Positions 10,401 to 15,649 of a stretch of 15,704 bases of DNA are shown here, one piece after another. The notes beneath the pieces are model-generated. The model was not told where the DNA came from, did no database searches, and was given only the letters and a program-made list of their open reading frames with translations. A program made the translations under genes and the position numbers. The stretch spans positions 1 to 15,704 of the forward strand of contig CAZKBZ010000065.1 in assembly GCA_964551175.1 (NCBI GenBank), written 5' to 3'. Positions within the stretch are counted from its first letter, which is position 1. Every line of letters begins with the position of its first letter. Source of the DNA: Desulfobulbus_C sp964551175 (GTDB lineage: Bacteria; Desulfobacterota; Desulfobulbia; Desulfobulbales; Desulfobulbaceae).

Positions 10401-11545
10401 GCAATCTCAGGAGTCGGCGGACTGGAGGGACGCAGGCGTCGGTAAATTTCAATGAGTGCCTGCTCCGTATCCTGGACCTTGTCAATAAACAGTGTCTTAC
10501 GAAACGCTTCGGAGACGGTGACACCGTCAATAAAGAGCAGCTCGAACTCTTTAATTTTGCTCCCTTTAATGGTCTCAATCAAAGATTCGCTGAGAGGCTC
10601 ATTCCCTTTGGCAATCAACTCGCCGCTTTCAGGATCCACCAGGTCCGTCACAAGAAAACGATCAAGCAGATCTTCATCATCCACCGGCACATCTGTTATG
10701 CCGGCATTCTGGATCCGTTTGGCCAGTGCTTTTGAGACCTTGCGGCCCTTCTTTCCCAGGACCTCGCCGTCTTCAGGATTAATCAGATCCGTGGTCAACC
10801 GCTGGCCGATAAAGGTTTCCGGTTGAAAGAGCAGGGAAAATTTGCCCTTCTTCAGATGAACGGTATCAATCTTGTAAAATTCCCTCAACAGCTCTTCATC
10901 CGTATAACCCAATGCCTTAAGCAGGGTTGTAACGGGCAGTTTGCGCCTTCGATCAATGCGTACATGAAGCACGTCTTTGATATCAAACTCAAAATCTAGC
11001 CAGGAACCCCGCACAGGGATTATGCGTGCGGAGTAGAGCCGTTTTCCCGATGCATGGGATTTACCATTATCATGGGTGTAAAAAAGTCCCGGTGAACGCT
11101 GCAGCTGATTAACAACCACCCGTTCGGTACCATTGACCACAAAGACACCATCCTTGGTCATCAGGGGCAGAGAACCCAGAAATACTTCCTGCTCCTTGAT
11201 ATCTCGCACCGACTGTACGCCGGTGGTCTCGTCAACATCAAAGGTGATCAGCCGAACAGTAATCTTCACCGGGACATCATAGGTCATGCCCCGTTCAATA
11301 CACTCTTCAACGGTATACTTCGGTTCGCCGAATGCATAACGGACAAATTCGAGGGAACAGAGTTCGTTGAAATCCGAAATCGGAAATATGTTCTTAAAGA
11401 TAGCCTGCAAACCGACTTCTTCACGCTGCTCTGGCTGAACGCCCCTTTGCAGGAAACGCTCGTAGGAATATCGCTGCATGGCAATAAGATGCGGCGGCTC
11501 CACAATCCGGCTTGTCTTGGCAAAACTTTTTCGTACTCTATTCAT
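7469..11545 (-). CDS. rpoB: DNA-directed RNA polymerase beta subunit
   Basis: The beta subunit forms the catalytic cleft together with beta' and is the rifampicin target. With the ATG start chosen here the protein has 1358 residues. GAGAGGGA lies just upstream of this ATG, and MNRVRKSFAKTSRIVEPPHL is the expected beginning. A TTG eight codons earlier would include the ribosome-binding site. The rifampicin pocket reads SQLSQFMDQTNPLSEVTHK and carries the sensitive-type residues Q514, D517, H527 and S532. The active-site segments GDKMAGRHGNKG and KIHARSTGPYS are present. Both proteobacterial-type inserts are present. In the first, two similar segments follow each other (LINPEDGEVL and LVDPESGELI). 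It ends DVELLE. It is separated from rplL by a 213-base spacer with two hairpins, and from rpoC by 94 bases. Confidence 0.99.
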   Translation of the reverse strand: MNRVRKSFAKTSRIVEPPHLIAMQRYSYERFLQRGVQPEQREEVGLQAIFKNIFPISDFNELCSLEFVRYAFGEPKYTVEECIERGMTYDVPVKITVRLITFDVDETTGVQSVRDIKEQEVFLGSLPLMTKDGVFVVNGTERVVVNQLQRSPGLFYTHDNGKSHASGKRLYSARIIPVRGSWLDFEFDIKDVLHVRIDRRRKLPVTTLLKALGYTDEELLREFYKIDTVHLKKGKFSLLFQPETFIGQRLTTDLINPEDGEVLGKKGRKVSKALAKRIQNAGITDVPVDDEDLLDRFLVTDLVDPESGELIAKGNEPLSESLIETIKGSKIKEFELLFIDGVTVSEAFRKTLFIDKVQDTEQALIEIYRRLRPSSPPTPEIAQAFFDKLFFDPATYDLSVVGRYKINSKLGVDTPIEQRTLTKEDILLGVKHLVRLKDNLRDGDDIDHLGNRRVRTVGELCENQYRMGLVRMERAIKERMSLQEIETLMPHDLVNPKPVTAAIKEFFGTSQLSQFMDQTNPLSEVTHKRRLSALGPGGLSRERAGFEVRDVHPTHYGRICPVETPEGPNIGLIVSLATYAKVNPYGFIETPYRIVKDREVTDEVKDFTALQEQAEIVAPAKVTLKDDKVIVDDTLIARLDGEVVTVSADEVTAMDVAPNQLVSVAASLIPFLDNDDANRALMGSNMQRQAVPLLKTASPLVGTGVEKYVAQDSGACLLAGGAGVVEEVDANRIVVRYDEPGTDGFDTGIGVYRLSKYKKSNQNTCFNQKPLVLPGERVEKGDVLADGSSVEMGELALGKNVTIAFMPWRGYNFEDSILINERLLKEDTFTSVHIEIFETMARDTKLGKEEITRDIPNVGDEALRNLDDSGIIRIGAEVSAGDMLVGKVTPKGETMLSPEEKLLRAIFGEKAGDVKDSSLRVPPGVEGVVIDAKVFSRKGVDKDERTMMIEDEEISRLNRDMNDELSSLKKGVRKTLSDLLVGRTVKADIKDKKGKVLLKLGKKLTAEVVDQVAFQRLRGLEFSERSKYEDQLEEIFNNYSRQAQAVRERYEGIVERMEKGDDLPPGVVKMVKIYVATKRKLSVGDKMAGRHGNKGVVSRLLPEEDMPFFADGTTVDMVLNPLGVPSRMNVGQVLECHLGFAAKRLGEQIQKLAQENEVKQIKERLQAIYSKDEYNALTRGLTDEELVDKMRKYGHGIHMATPVFDGASEEEIRRLLTEAGVHEVGQSTLYDGLTGDRFDNQITVGTMYVLKLHHLVDNKIHARSTGPYSLVTQQPLGGKAQFGGQRLGEMEVWAMEAYGAAYTLKEFLTVKSDDVEGRTTMYEKIVKGNNFLTTGLPESFHVLVKELKGLCLDVELLE

Positions 11546-11654
11546 GATCCCTCTCAATACAATCCGCAAAAACCAGGTGCCTGTAATTAAAAATCAAATG
11601 TTTTCAGACTGTTCCTGACTTTCCATTAAACCTGAAACCTCTTGCGTCCCACAA

Positions 11655-11699
11655 ACACAGTAACGCTACGGGGGATTGTCCCCCGTAGCGTTACTGTGT
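11655..11699 (-). repeat. Perfect 21-bp inverted repeat (hairpin) between rplL and rpoB
   Basis: Bases 11655-11675 pair without a mismatch with 11679-11699 around a three-base loop, making a very stable stem that includes five consecutive G-C pairs beside the closing A-T pair. Downstream on the minus strand only three T are found before GTGGG, so it lacks a proper U-tract and is unlikely to be a full terminator. In Escherichia coli the rplL-rpoB spacer holds an attenuator and an RNase III cleavage hairpin that lower rpoBC expression relative to the L12 genes. By position this stem is a good candidate for such a site. That role is inferred. Confidence 0.85.
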
Positions 11700-11711
11700 C
11701 GTATGAACATA

Positions 11712-11741
11712 TCCGCCTCCGGACAAAGTCCTGCAGGCGGA
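11712..11741 (-). repeat. Interrupted hairpin just after rplL
   Basis: Arms TCCGCCT (11712-11718) and AGGCGGA (11735-11741) enclose a second stem, GGAC/GTCC, around an AAA loop, with a small internal loop between the stems. It begins 17 bases after the rplL stop and precedes the perfect 21-bp hairpin. No T-run follows. It could protect the 3' end of the rplJL message or take part in partial termination; function is not shown by the sequence. Confidence 0.55.
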
Positions 11742-11758
11742 CAGCAGAAGCAGCAGTG

Positions 11759-12142
11759 CTACTTGATTTCCACGGAACCACCAACAGCTTCGATCTTCTC
11801 TTTGATCTCGTTGGCTTCGTCCTTGGAAACACCTTCCTTGATCGGGGCCGGAGCGCTTTCAACCAGTCCCTTGGCCTCTTTCAGACCAAGCGCGGTAATC
11901 GCACGGACTTCCTTGATTACCTTGATCTTCTGATCACCGGCTGCAGTCAGTACTGCATCAAACTCAGTCTTTTCTTCAGCGGCACCGCCACCTTCTGCGG
12001 GAGCGCCACCCACCGCAGCAACAGCTACCGGAGCAGCGGCTGAAACACCGAATTTCTCCTCAAGGGCCTTAACGAGTTCTGCAACCTCGAGAAGGCTCAT
12101 TTTCTCTACAATCTCTACAACCTGTTCAATAGCGTCAGACAT
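11759..12142 (-). CDS. rplL: 50S ribosomal protein L7/L12
   Basis: L7/L12 is the multicopy stalk protein that recruits and activates the GTPases EF-G, EF-Tu and IF2. The 127-residue acidic protein has the three expected parts. These are an N-terminal dimerisation helix pair (about 1-33), an Ala/Gly/Pro hinge (about 34-57) and a globular C-terminal domain (about 58-127) with the conserved KIKVIKEVRAITALGLKEAK factor-binding face. The ATG has a strong AGGAGG eight bases upstream, in keeping with a protein made in several copies per ribosome. It follows rplJ by 26 bases, and the two are normally translated under joint L10-L12 control from the leader before rplJ. Confidence 0.98.
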   Translation of the reverse strand: MSDAIEQVVEIVEKMSLLEVAELVKALEEKFGVSAAAPVAVAAVGGAPAEGGGAAEEKTEFDAVLTAAGDQKIKVIKEVRAITALGLKEAKGLVESAPAPIKEGVSKDEANEIKEKIEAVGGSVEIK

Positions 12143-12168
12143 CTTTCATTCCTCCTGAAAAACTTAAA

Positions 12169-12687
12169 TTAATTTTCTTTCTGATCTTTAATTGCCTGCA
12201 GTGCATAGACCAGATTGTTCGGAACCGCATTAAGGGTACGAACAAGCTTGGTCGGTACAGCCGCAAGTACACTGCAGAGCTGGCCAAGCAACTGTTCTTT
12301 GCTGGGCAGCTTTGACAGAGCGATAACTTCATCAGCAGCCAGGACCTTGCCGTCAAGAGCAGCGGAACGGATCTGCAGGGCCTCAAACTCTTTGCCGAAT
12401 TCGGCAAGTGCCTTGGCAGGCCCAACCGGATCATCAAAGCTGAAGGTTATGGCTGTGGTGCCTGTGAAATCATCGGTCAACCCTTCAAACTCAGTCCCCT
12501 TGACGGCGAGCCTGAGCAGGGTGTTCTTGGCAATCTGGATCTGTGCATTCTGCTCTCGCAGGCTGCCACGCAGTTTTTCCAGCTCCGTGACTTTTAATCC
12601 GCGGTAATCAGCTACTACCGCGAACTTGGCCCTGCTAAAGGTCTTGTTGAGTTCACTGACCTTTGTAGCCTTGGTTTCGCGATTCAA
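12169..12687 (-). CDS. rplJ: 50S ribosomal protein L10
   Basis: L10 anchors the L7/L12 dimers to the base of the stalk next to L11 and 23S rRNA. With L12 it also acts as translational repressor of rplJL in other bacteria. I choose a TTG start giving 172 residues (MNRETKATKVSELNK). AAGGAGG at 12696-12702 lies eight bases upstream of it, and the beginning matches homologues. The longer reading from a GTG at 12696 would start inside that ribosome-binding site. Conserved segments are ADYRGLKV (26-33) and KNTLLRLA (54-61). The C-terminal helix that binds L12 dimers spans roughly 143-172. It is preceded by a structured leader at 12723-12837 and followed 26 bases later by rplL. Confidence 0.96.
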   Translation of the reverse strand: MNRETKATKVSELNKTFSRAKFAVVADYRGLKVTELEKLRGSLREQNAQIQIAKNTLLRLAVKGTEFEGLTDDFTGTTAITFSFDDPVGPAKALAEFGKEFEALQIRSAALDGKVLAADEVIALSKLPSKEQLLGQLCSVLAAVPTKLVRTLNAVPNNLVYALQAIKDQKEN

Positions 12688-12695
12688 CTGGTACA

Positions 12696-12702
12696 CCTCC
12701 TT
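12696..12702 (-). promoter_or_regulatory. Ribosome-binding site deciding the rplJ start
   Basis: The minus strand reads AAGGAGG, a full Shine-Dalgarno match, eight bases before the TTG at 12685-12687. A GTG whose first base is the last G of this motif is in frame but cannot use it. The site therefore argues for a rare TTG initiation codon in a ribosomal protein gene. Confidence 0.85.
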
Positions 12703-12722
12703 GGTAGTCGCGGGACAATCGT

Positions 12723-12837
12723 GAGACAGCAGAAATTCGGAATGAAGACATTGTGCCGGTTGCCCTGCAATCGGGTAACCGGTGCATGGTCTCGGCAGGT
12801 AACCGCAAGGTTATTAAACTTCCGTGCCTGCTGTCTC
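12723..12837 (-). promoter_or_regulatory. L10 leader: autoregulatory RNA structure before rplJ
   Basis: The 251 bases between rplA and rplJ contain a nested fold typical of the L10 leader. The closing stem is a perfect 10-bp pair (12828-12837 with 12723-12732). Inside are a TAACC/GGTTA hairpin with a 4-base loop (12800-12813) and a larger one with CCGGTT/AACCGG arms plus an inner CCC/GGG (12756-12782). In other bacteria the L10(L12)4 complex binds such a leader and represses rplJL translation. The pairings are seen directly; the identity follows from position and overall shape. I did not verify a kink-turn. Confidence 0.75.
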
Positions 12838-12902
12838 TGACCTTCCCAGGTTTACAACAAAAAAAGTTGATATATAAAAAATCCTCTATGAAACAGTTGC
12901 CA

Positions 12903-12928
12903 CCGCCCCGGTCACTGCCGGCAGGCGG
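12903..12928 (-). repeat. GC-rich hairpin after rplA
   Basis: Stems CCGC/GCGG (12903-12906 and 12925-12928) and CCGG/CCGG (12908-12911 and 12918-12921) stack around a six-base loop, with a small internal loop. It starts about ten bases after the rplA stop. There is no T-run downstream, so it is not a classical terminator. It may separate or stabilise the end of the rplKA message. Its transcript-proximal side shares an 11-base string with the hairpin that follows rplL. Confidence 0.5.
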
Positions 12929-12938
12929 ACAAAAGGTT

Positions 12939-13646
12939 TTACGCCTTGGTAAGAGAACGTACCTGCAGCGGATCAATTTTAACGCCGGGTCCCATGGTAC
13001 TGGACACGACTATCGAACGCAGGTACACACCTTTACTTGAGGATGGTTTCAGCTGGATCAATCTGTCGACAAATGCAGTAATATTATCGACAAGCTTTTC
13101 AGCACCAAAGGAGCGTTTACCCACCAGAGCGTGGACTACTCCGGCTTTATCAACCCGAAAATCCACCTTGCCCATTTTGGTCTCTTTTACCACCCGCTCA
13201 ATATCAAAGGTGACCGTACCAAGCTTGGCATTGGGCATCAGGTTTCTCGGCCCGAGGATACGACCTATCTTACCAACTTCACCCATCATGTCCGGGGTGG
13301 CGATGGACTTGTCAAATTCAAGCCAGCCGTCCTTTATTTTAGCAATAATCTCATCTGATCCGGCATAATCAGCACCGGCAGCCAGTGCTTCAGCTTCTTT
13401 TTCACCTTTGGCAAAGACAAGAACACGAACATCCTTGCCTGTTCCATGGGGCAGAATTACCGTTGAGCGAACCATCTGATCTGCGTGACGCGGATCAACT
13501 CCAAGGCGTACGGCGATATCAATGGTTTCGTCAAATTTAGCACATTTATTCTTGAGAACCAGCTCAAGAGCCTCCTGCAGTTCATAGAGCCTGGTGCGGT
13601 CTATTTCTTCTGCTGCCTTTCTGTATTGCTTTCCATGTCTGGGCAT
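12939..13646 (-). CDS. rplA: 50S ribosomal protein L1
   Basis: L1 forms the mobile arm that interacts with E-site tRNA, and in many bacteria it represses the L11-L1 genes by binding their mRNA. The 235-residue protein has the usual length. It starts MPRHGKQYRKAAEEID and contains VDPRHADQMVRSTVILPHGT (50-69), the second-domain signature around ILGPRNLMPNAKLGTVT (130-146) and the C-terminal STMGPGVKIDP (216-226). The ATG is preceded by a modest AAGG about nine bases away. It follows rplK after an unusually long, structured 173-base spacer and precedes rplJ by 251 bases. Confidence 0.98.
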   Translation of the reverse strand: MPRHGKQYRKAAEEIDRTRLYELQEALELVLKNKCAKFDETIDIAVRLGVDPRHADQMVRSTVILPHGTGKDVRVLVFAKGEKEAEALAAGADYAGSDEIIAKIKDGWLEFDKSIATPDMMGEVGKIGRILGPRNLMPNAKLGTVTFDIERVVKETKMGKVDFRVDKAGVVHALVGKRSFGAEKLVDNITAFVDRLIQLKPSSSKGVYLRSIVVSSTMGPGVKIDPLQVRSLTKA

Positions 13647-13726
13647 AATTCAGACCTTATGTCAGTTCTCCCTTATCCGGTGGTCAGTCGGACAGGTACA
13701 AGCGATTTTGTATAATAATCAGGTTG

Positions 13727-13793
13727 TTCAGGCTATAGCTGGAAGCTGCTGCGAACAGAAGCATGAACTTTTAACAGTCCTCTGCAGCCTGAA
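13727..13793 (-). promoter_or_regulatory. Inverted repeat in the rplK-rplA spacer, possible rplA leader structure
   Basis: TTCAGGCT (13727-13734) is complementary to AGCCTGAA (13786-13793) across a 51-base loop. A short AGGCT/AGCCT hairpin (13794-13806) abuts it near the rplK stop. The spacer is long for two genes that are usually nearly contiguous. It may carry an L1-binding or processing structure. I could not match it to the known L1 target motif. Confidence 0.35.
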
Positions 13794-13819
13794 AGGCTAA
13801 TAGCCTACCTGCCTGTAAA

Positions 13820-14245
13820 TCAGTCTAAAACAGTGATACCGCAGCTGCGGGCTGTACCCTCGACAATACGCATGGCCTGCTCAATGTCATAGGCATTCAG
13901 GTCAGGCATCTTGATCTCTGCAATCTCCCTGATCTTGTCTTTTGAAATCTCAGCTACACGCTCACGTTTAGGATTACCGGACCCCTTCTCGACTCCAGCT
14001 GCCTTGAGCAACAGAACAGAGGCGGGCGGCGTCTTGGTGATAAAACTGAAGGAACGATCAGTAAATACCGTAATAACCACCGGTATAATGGTATCGCCCT
14101 CAGACTGTGTCTTGGCATTGAAAGCCTTGCAGAAATCCATGATGTTCACACCATGCTGACCAAGGGCCGGGCCGACAGGTGGTGACGGGTTGGCCTTGCC
14201 GGCGGGAATCTGCAATTTTATATACGATTGAATTTTTTTAGCCAT
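13820..14245 (-). CDS. rplK: 50S ribosomal protein L11
   Basis: L11 binds the GTPase-associated region of 23S rRNA at the stalk base, takes part in EF-G function and is needed for RelA activation in the stringent response. The 141-residue protein begins MAKKIQSYIKLQIPAGKANP. It shows the family signature PPVGPALGQHGVNIMDFCKAF at about residues 22-42. Prolines 23 and 26 are those implicated in thiostrepton binding. The C-terminal rRNA-binding domain contains KTPPASVLLLKAAG. The ATG has GGAGG about nine bases upstream, and a second GGAGG lies slightly further up. It is 38 bases after nusG, consistent with one transcript. Confidence 0.98.
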   Translation of the reverse strand: MAKKIQSYIKLQIPAGKANPSPPVGPALGQHGVNIMDFCKAFNAKTQSEGDTIIPVVITVFTDRSFSFITKTPPASVLLLKAAGVEKGSGNPKRERVAEISKDKIREIAEIKMPDLNAYDIEQAMRIVEGTARSCGITVLD

Positions 14246-14283
14246 TTTCTACTCCTCCACACCTCCACGGTCGAGCATGGAGT

Positions 14284-14847
14284 CTAATTATTGCTCACTT
14301 GCATATATTCAAGCTCAACCGGAGTTGAACGTCCAAAAATCGATACCATTACACGGACCCTGCCCTTATCCGGGAAGACCTCATCAACCGTTCCCTCGAA
14401 GTTGGCAAAAGGGCCCTCTATGACCCGAACCACATCGCCCACCTCGAAGATGACCTTAGGTTTGGGTTTCTCAGCGCCATCAGCGATACGACCAATGATC
14501 TTGTCAGCCTCTTCCTGAGTAAGCGCCGGAATCAGTTTGTAAATCTCCTGGTTACCAATGGCCTGGTTGGCATTTACGCCCACAAAACCGGTTACACGGG
14601 GCGTCTCCACAACCGTATGCCAGGAGTGCTCATTCATATCCATATTAACCAGGATATAACCGGGAAAAAATTTGCGTTCTGAAGTCTTGCGAACACCCTT
14701 GACCATTTCAACCACCTGTTCAGTGGGGACAAGGATTTCGCCGAACATTTCCTCCTGTCCGGCCTGCCGGATCCGGTCCTCAAGCGTTGCCTTGACTTTG
14801 GTTTCAAAGCCGGTGTGCGTATGAACGATGTACCAGTTTTTTGCCAT
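14284..14847 (-). CDS. nusG: Transcription termination/antitermination factor NusG
   Basis: NusG binds elongating RNA polymerase, speeds elongation, assists Rho-dependent termination and links polymerase to the ribosome through S10. The 187-residue protein begins MAKNWYIVHTHTGFE. It has the NGN domain (about 4-95, including the RKFFPGYILVNMDMN core) and a C-terminal KOW domain (about 134-187) with FEVGDVVRVIEGPFANFEGTV. It starts nine bases after the secE stop. Its weak AGG ribosome-binding site lies at the end of secE, suggesting translational coupling. Short length and chromosomal position mark the general factor, not a specialised paralogue such as RfaH. Confidence 0.98.
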   Translation of the reverse strand: MAKNWYIVHTHTGFETKVKATLEDRIRQAGQEEMFGEILVPTEQVVEMVKGVRKTSERKFFPGYILVNMDMNEHSWHTVVETPRVTGFVGVNANQAIGNQEIYKLIPALTQEEADKIIGRIADGAEKPKPKVIFEVGDVVRVIEGPFANFEGTVDEVFPDKGRVRVMVSIFGRSTPVELEYMQVSNN

Positions 14848-14856
14848 TATTAATGC

Positions 14857-15126
14857 CTATTGCAGGACCATGGAAACCAGTTTACCAAGAATAAAATCTA
14901 CTGATCCCAGATAGATGGACAGAACAACCGTAAGCAGAATGACGAATCCGGTCACCCCCAGGGTTACCTTACGGTCCGGCCAGACAATCTTCTTGAATTC
15001 AGCCACCACCTCGTGATAAAAGTCACGGATAGCAGCAGGTGAAAGCAGGGACTTTTTGGGCACGGTGACCTCTGCCTGCCTGGCCTGCCCACCCTTGCCG
15101 CTGCTTTTTTTCTTTTTGTTTGCCAT
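14857..15126 (-). CDS. secE: Preprotein translocase subunit SecE
   Basis: SecE clamps the two halves of SecY in the inner-membrane protein-export channel. The 89-residue protein has a Lys/Gly-rich N-terminus (1-25), then an amphipathic helix ending in the conserved EFKKIVWPDRK (43-53), and a single membrane segment of about residues 56-80. This is the short one-span form found in most bacteria, unlike the three-span Escherichia coli protein. The ATG follows a GAGAG motif. It lies directly before nusG, a near-universal pairing, and 119 bases after the tRNA-Trp gene. Confidence 0.97.
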   Translation of the reverse strand: MANKKKKSSGKGGQARQAEVTVPKKSLLSPAAIRDFYHEVVAEFKKIVWPDRKVTLGVTGFVILLTVVLSIYLGSVDFILGKLVSMVLQ

Positions 15127-15170
15127 CGTCTCTCAAACCAGCAGAGCTGGAGCATATTTTAAACCACCGT

Positions 15171-15206
15171 CATAAGATCCAATAAAAATAATTTATAAAT
15201 CTTATG
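15171..15206 (-). repeat. Inverted repeat between tRNA-Trp and secE
   Basis: CATAAGAT (15171-15178) and ATCTTATG (15199-15206) are perfect 8-base complements around a 20-base AT-rich loop. The position between a tRNA 3' end and the next coding region fits a processing or transcript-boundary element, but nothing more can be read from it. I found no convincing promoter in this 119-base spacer. Confidence 0.35.
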
Positions 15207-15245
15207 GCTTGCTGCAGACATTTTTCTATAAGCAAAAAAGTACAC

Positions 15246-15322
15246 TGGCAGGCCAGGAGGGACTCGAACCCCCAGCCCTCGGATTTGGAGTCCGATGCTC
15301 TACCAATTAGAGCTACTGGCCT
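15246..15322 (-). tRNA. trnW: tRNA-Trp (anticodon CCA)
   Basis: The 77-base gene folds as a complete cloverleaf on the minus strand. The 7-bp acceptor stem is AGGCCAG/CTGGCCT, the D stem GCTC/GAGC, and the anticodon stem TCGGA/TCCGA encloses CTCCAAA. The T arm has the TTCGAGT loop. Discriminator G and an encoded CCA tail are present. The anticodon CCA reads UGG. A tRNA-Trp gene between tuf-rpmG and secE is a common arrangement in the rif region, and it is probably excised from the polycistronic transcript. Confidence 0.97.
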
Positions 15323-15399
15323 GCACAAACAGAGTAGATGTTACGGGTTGGTCATTTAGCGCCGCGTGCATTACCCACTGTCATCTCTCTACAATCAAC

Positions 15400-15549
15400 T
15401 TATTTGGTTTCCTTGTGGGAAGTATGTGTTTTGCAGAACGGACAGAACTTTTTCAGTTCCAGCTTATGCGGAATAGTCCGTTTATTTTTAGTTGTCGTAT
15501 AGTTGCGCTGCTTACATTCCTTGCAGGCAAGGGTGATGATATCTCTCAT
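15400..15549 (-). CDS. rpmG: 50S ribosomal protein L33
   Basis: L33 is a small 50S protein near the E site. The 49-residue product begins MRDIITLACKECKQRNYTTT and ends FCPFCKTHTSHKETK. Four cysteines (C9, C12, C36, C39) form a zinc ribbon, so this is the zinc-binding (C+) version. Genomes often carry a cysteine-free paralogue used under zinc limitation, which is not in this window. The start is ATG, with only a weak GGGAT upstream. It lies between tuf and tRNA-Trp, its usual place in front of secE. Confidence 0.96.
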   Translation of the reverse strand: MRDIITLACKECKQRNYTTTKNKRTIPHKLELKKFCPFCKTHTSHKETK

Positions 15550-15570
15550 TTCGGTGATCCCAAATATATG

Positions 15571-15603
15571 AACTGCAGCAGGGCATTTTGCCCGGCTGCA
15601 GTT
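15571..15603 (-). repeat. Hairpin in the tuf-rpmG spacer
   Basis: AACTGCAGC (15571-15579) pairs with GCTGCAGTT (15595-15603). An inner GGGC/GCCC stem continues the helix after one mismatch, and the loop has five bases. The stem is strong but is followed on the minus strand by CATATATTTGG rather than a T-run, so it resembles a processing or weak attenuation site more than a full terminator. It probably adjusts the ratio of tuf to downstream rpmG transcripts; that role is inferred. Confidence 0.6.
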
Positions 15604-15649
15604 GTAGAATTCCTGTTGCTCCCGCTACCCACGGATGCAGCTGGAAGGT

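Noticed and set aside
7952..10735. Long plus-strand open frames opposite rpoB (about 280 codons each, 7952-8797 and 9881-10735)
   Set aside because: They are antisense to an intact rpoB with conserved codons. Their translations show no recognisable domain. Long shadow frames are expected opposite a long conserved gene.
3310..11545. Inteins, frameshifts or resistance substitutions in rpoB/rpoC
   Set aside because: Both genes read through without interruption. The rifampicin-pocket, zinc-site and catalytic residues are all of the ordinary type.
11546..11569. TTG start extending RpoB by eight residues
   Set aside because: The extension contains the GAGAGGGA ribosome-binding site of the ATG at 11545, and the residues do not resemble RpoB N-termini.
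11655..11699. The 21-bp hairpin as an intrinsic terminator
   Set aside because: Only three T follow the stem before a G-rich stretch, and rpoB lies downstream without another strong promoter visible in the remaining spacer.
11655..11699. The 21-bp hairpin as a transposon end or miniature element
   Set aside because: There is no target-site duplication or terminal-repeat pair around it, no transposase remnant, and the spacer is only 213 bases.
12863..12890. TATATAT upstream of the L10 leader as an rplJ promoter -10
   Set aside because: The sequence 17 bases upstream resembles TTGACA only poorly, so I did not annotate a promoter.
13700..13720. TATTATAC in the rplK-rplA spacer as a promoter -10
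   Set aside because: No acceptable -35 box is found 15-19 bases upstream.
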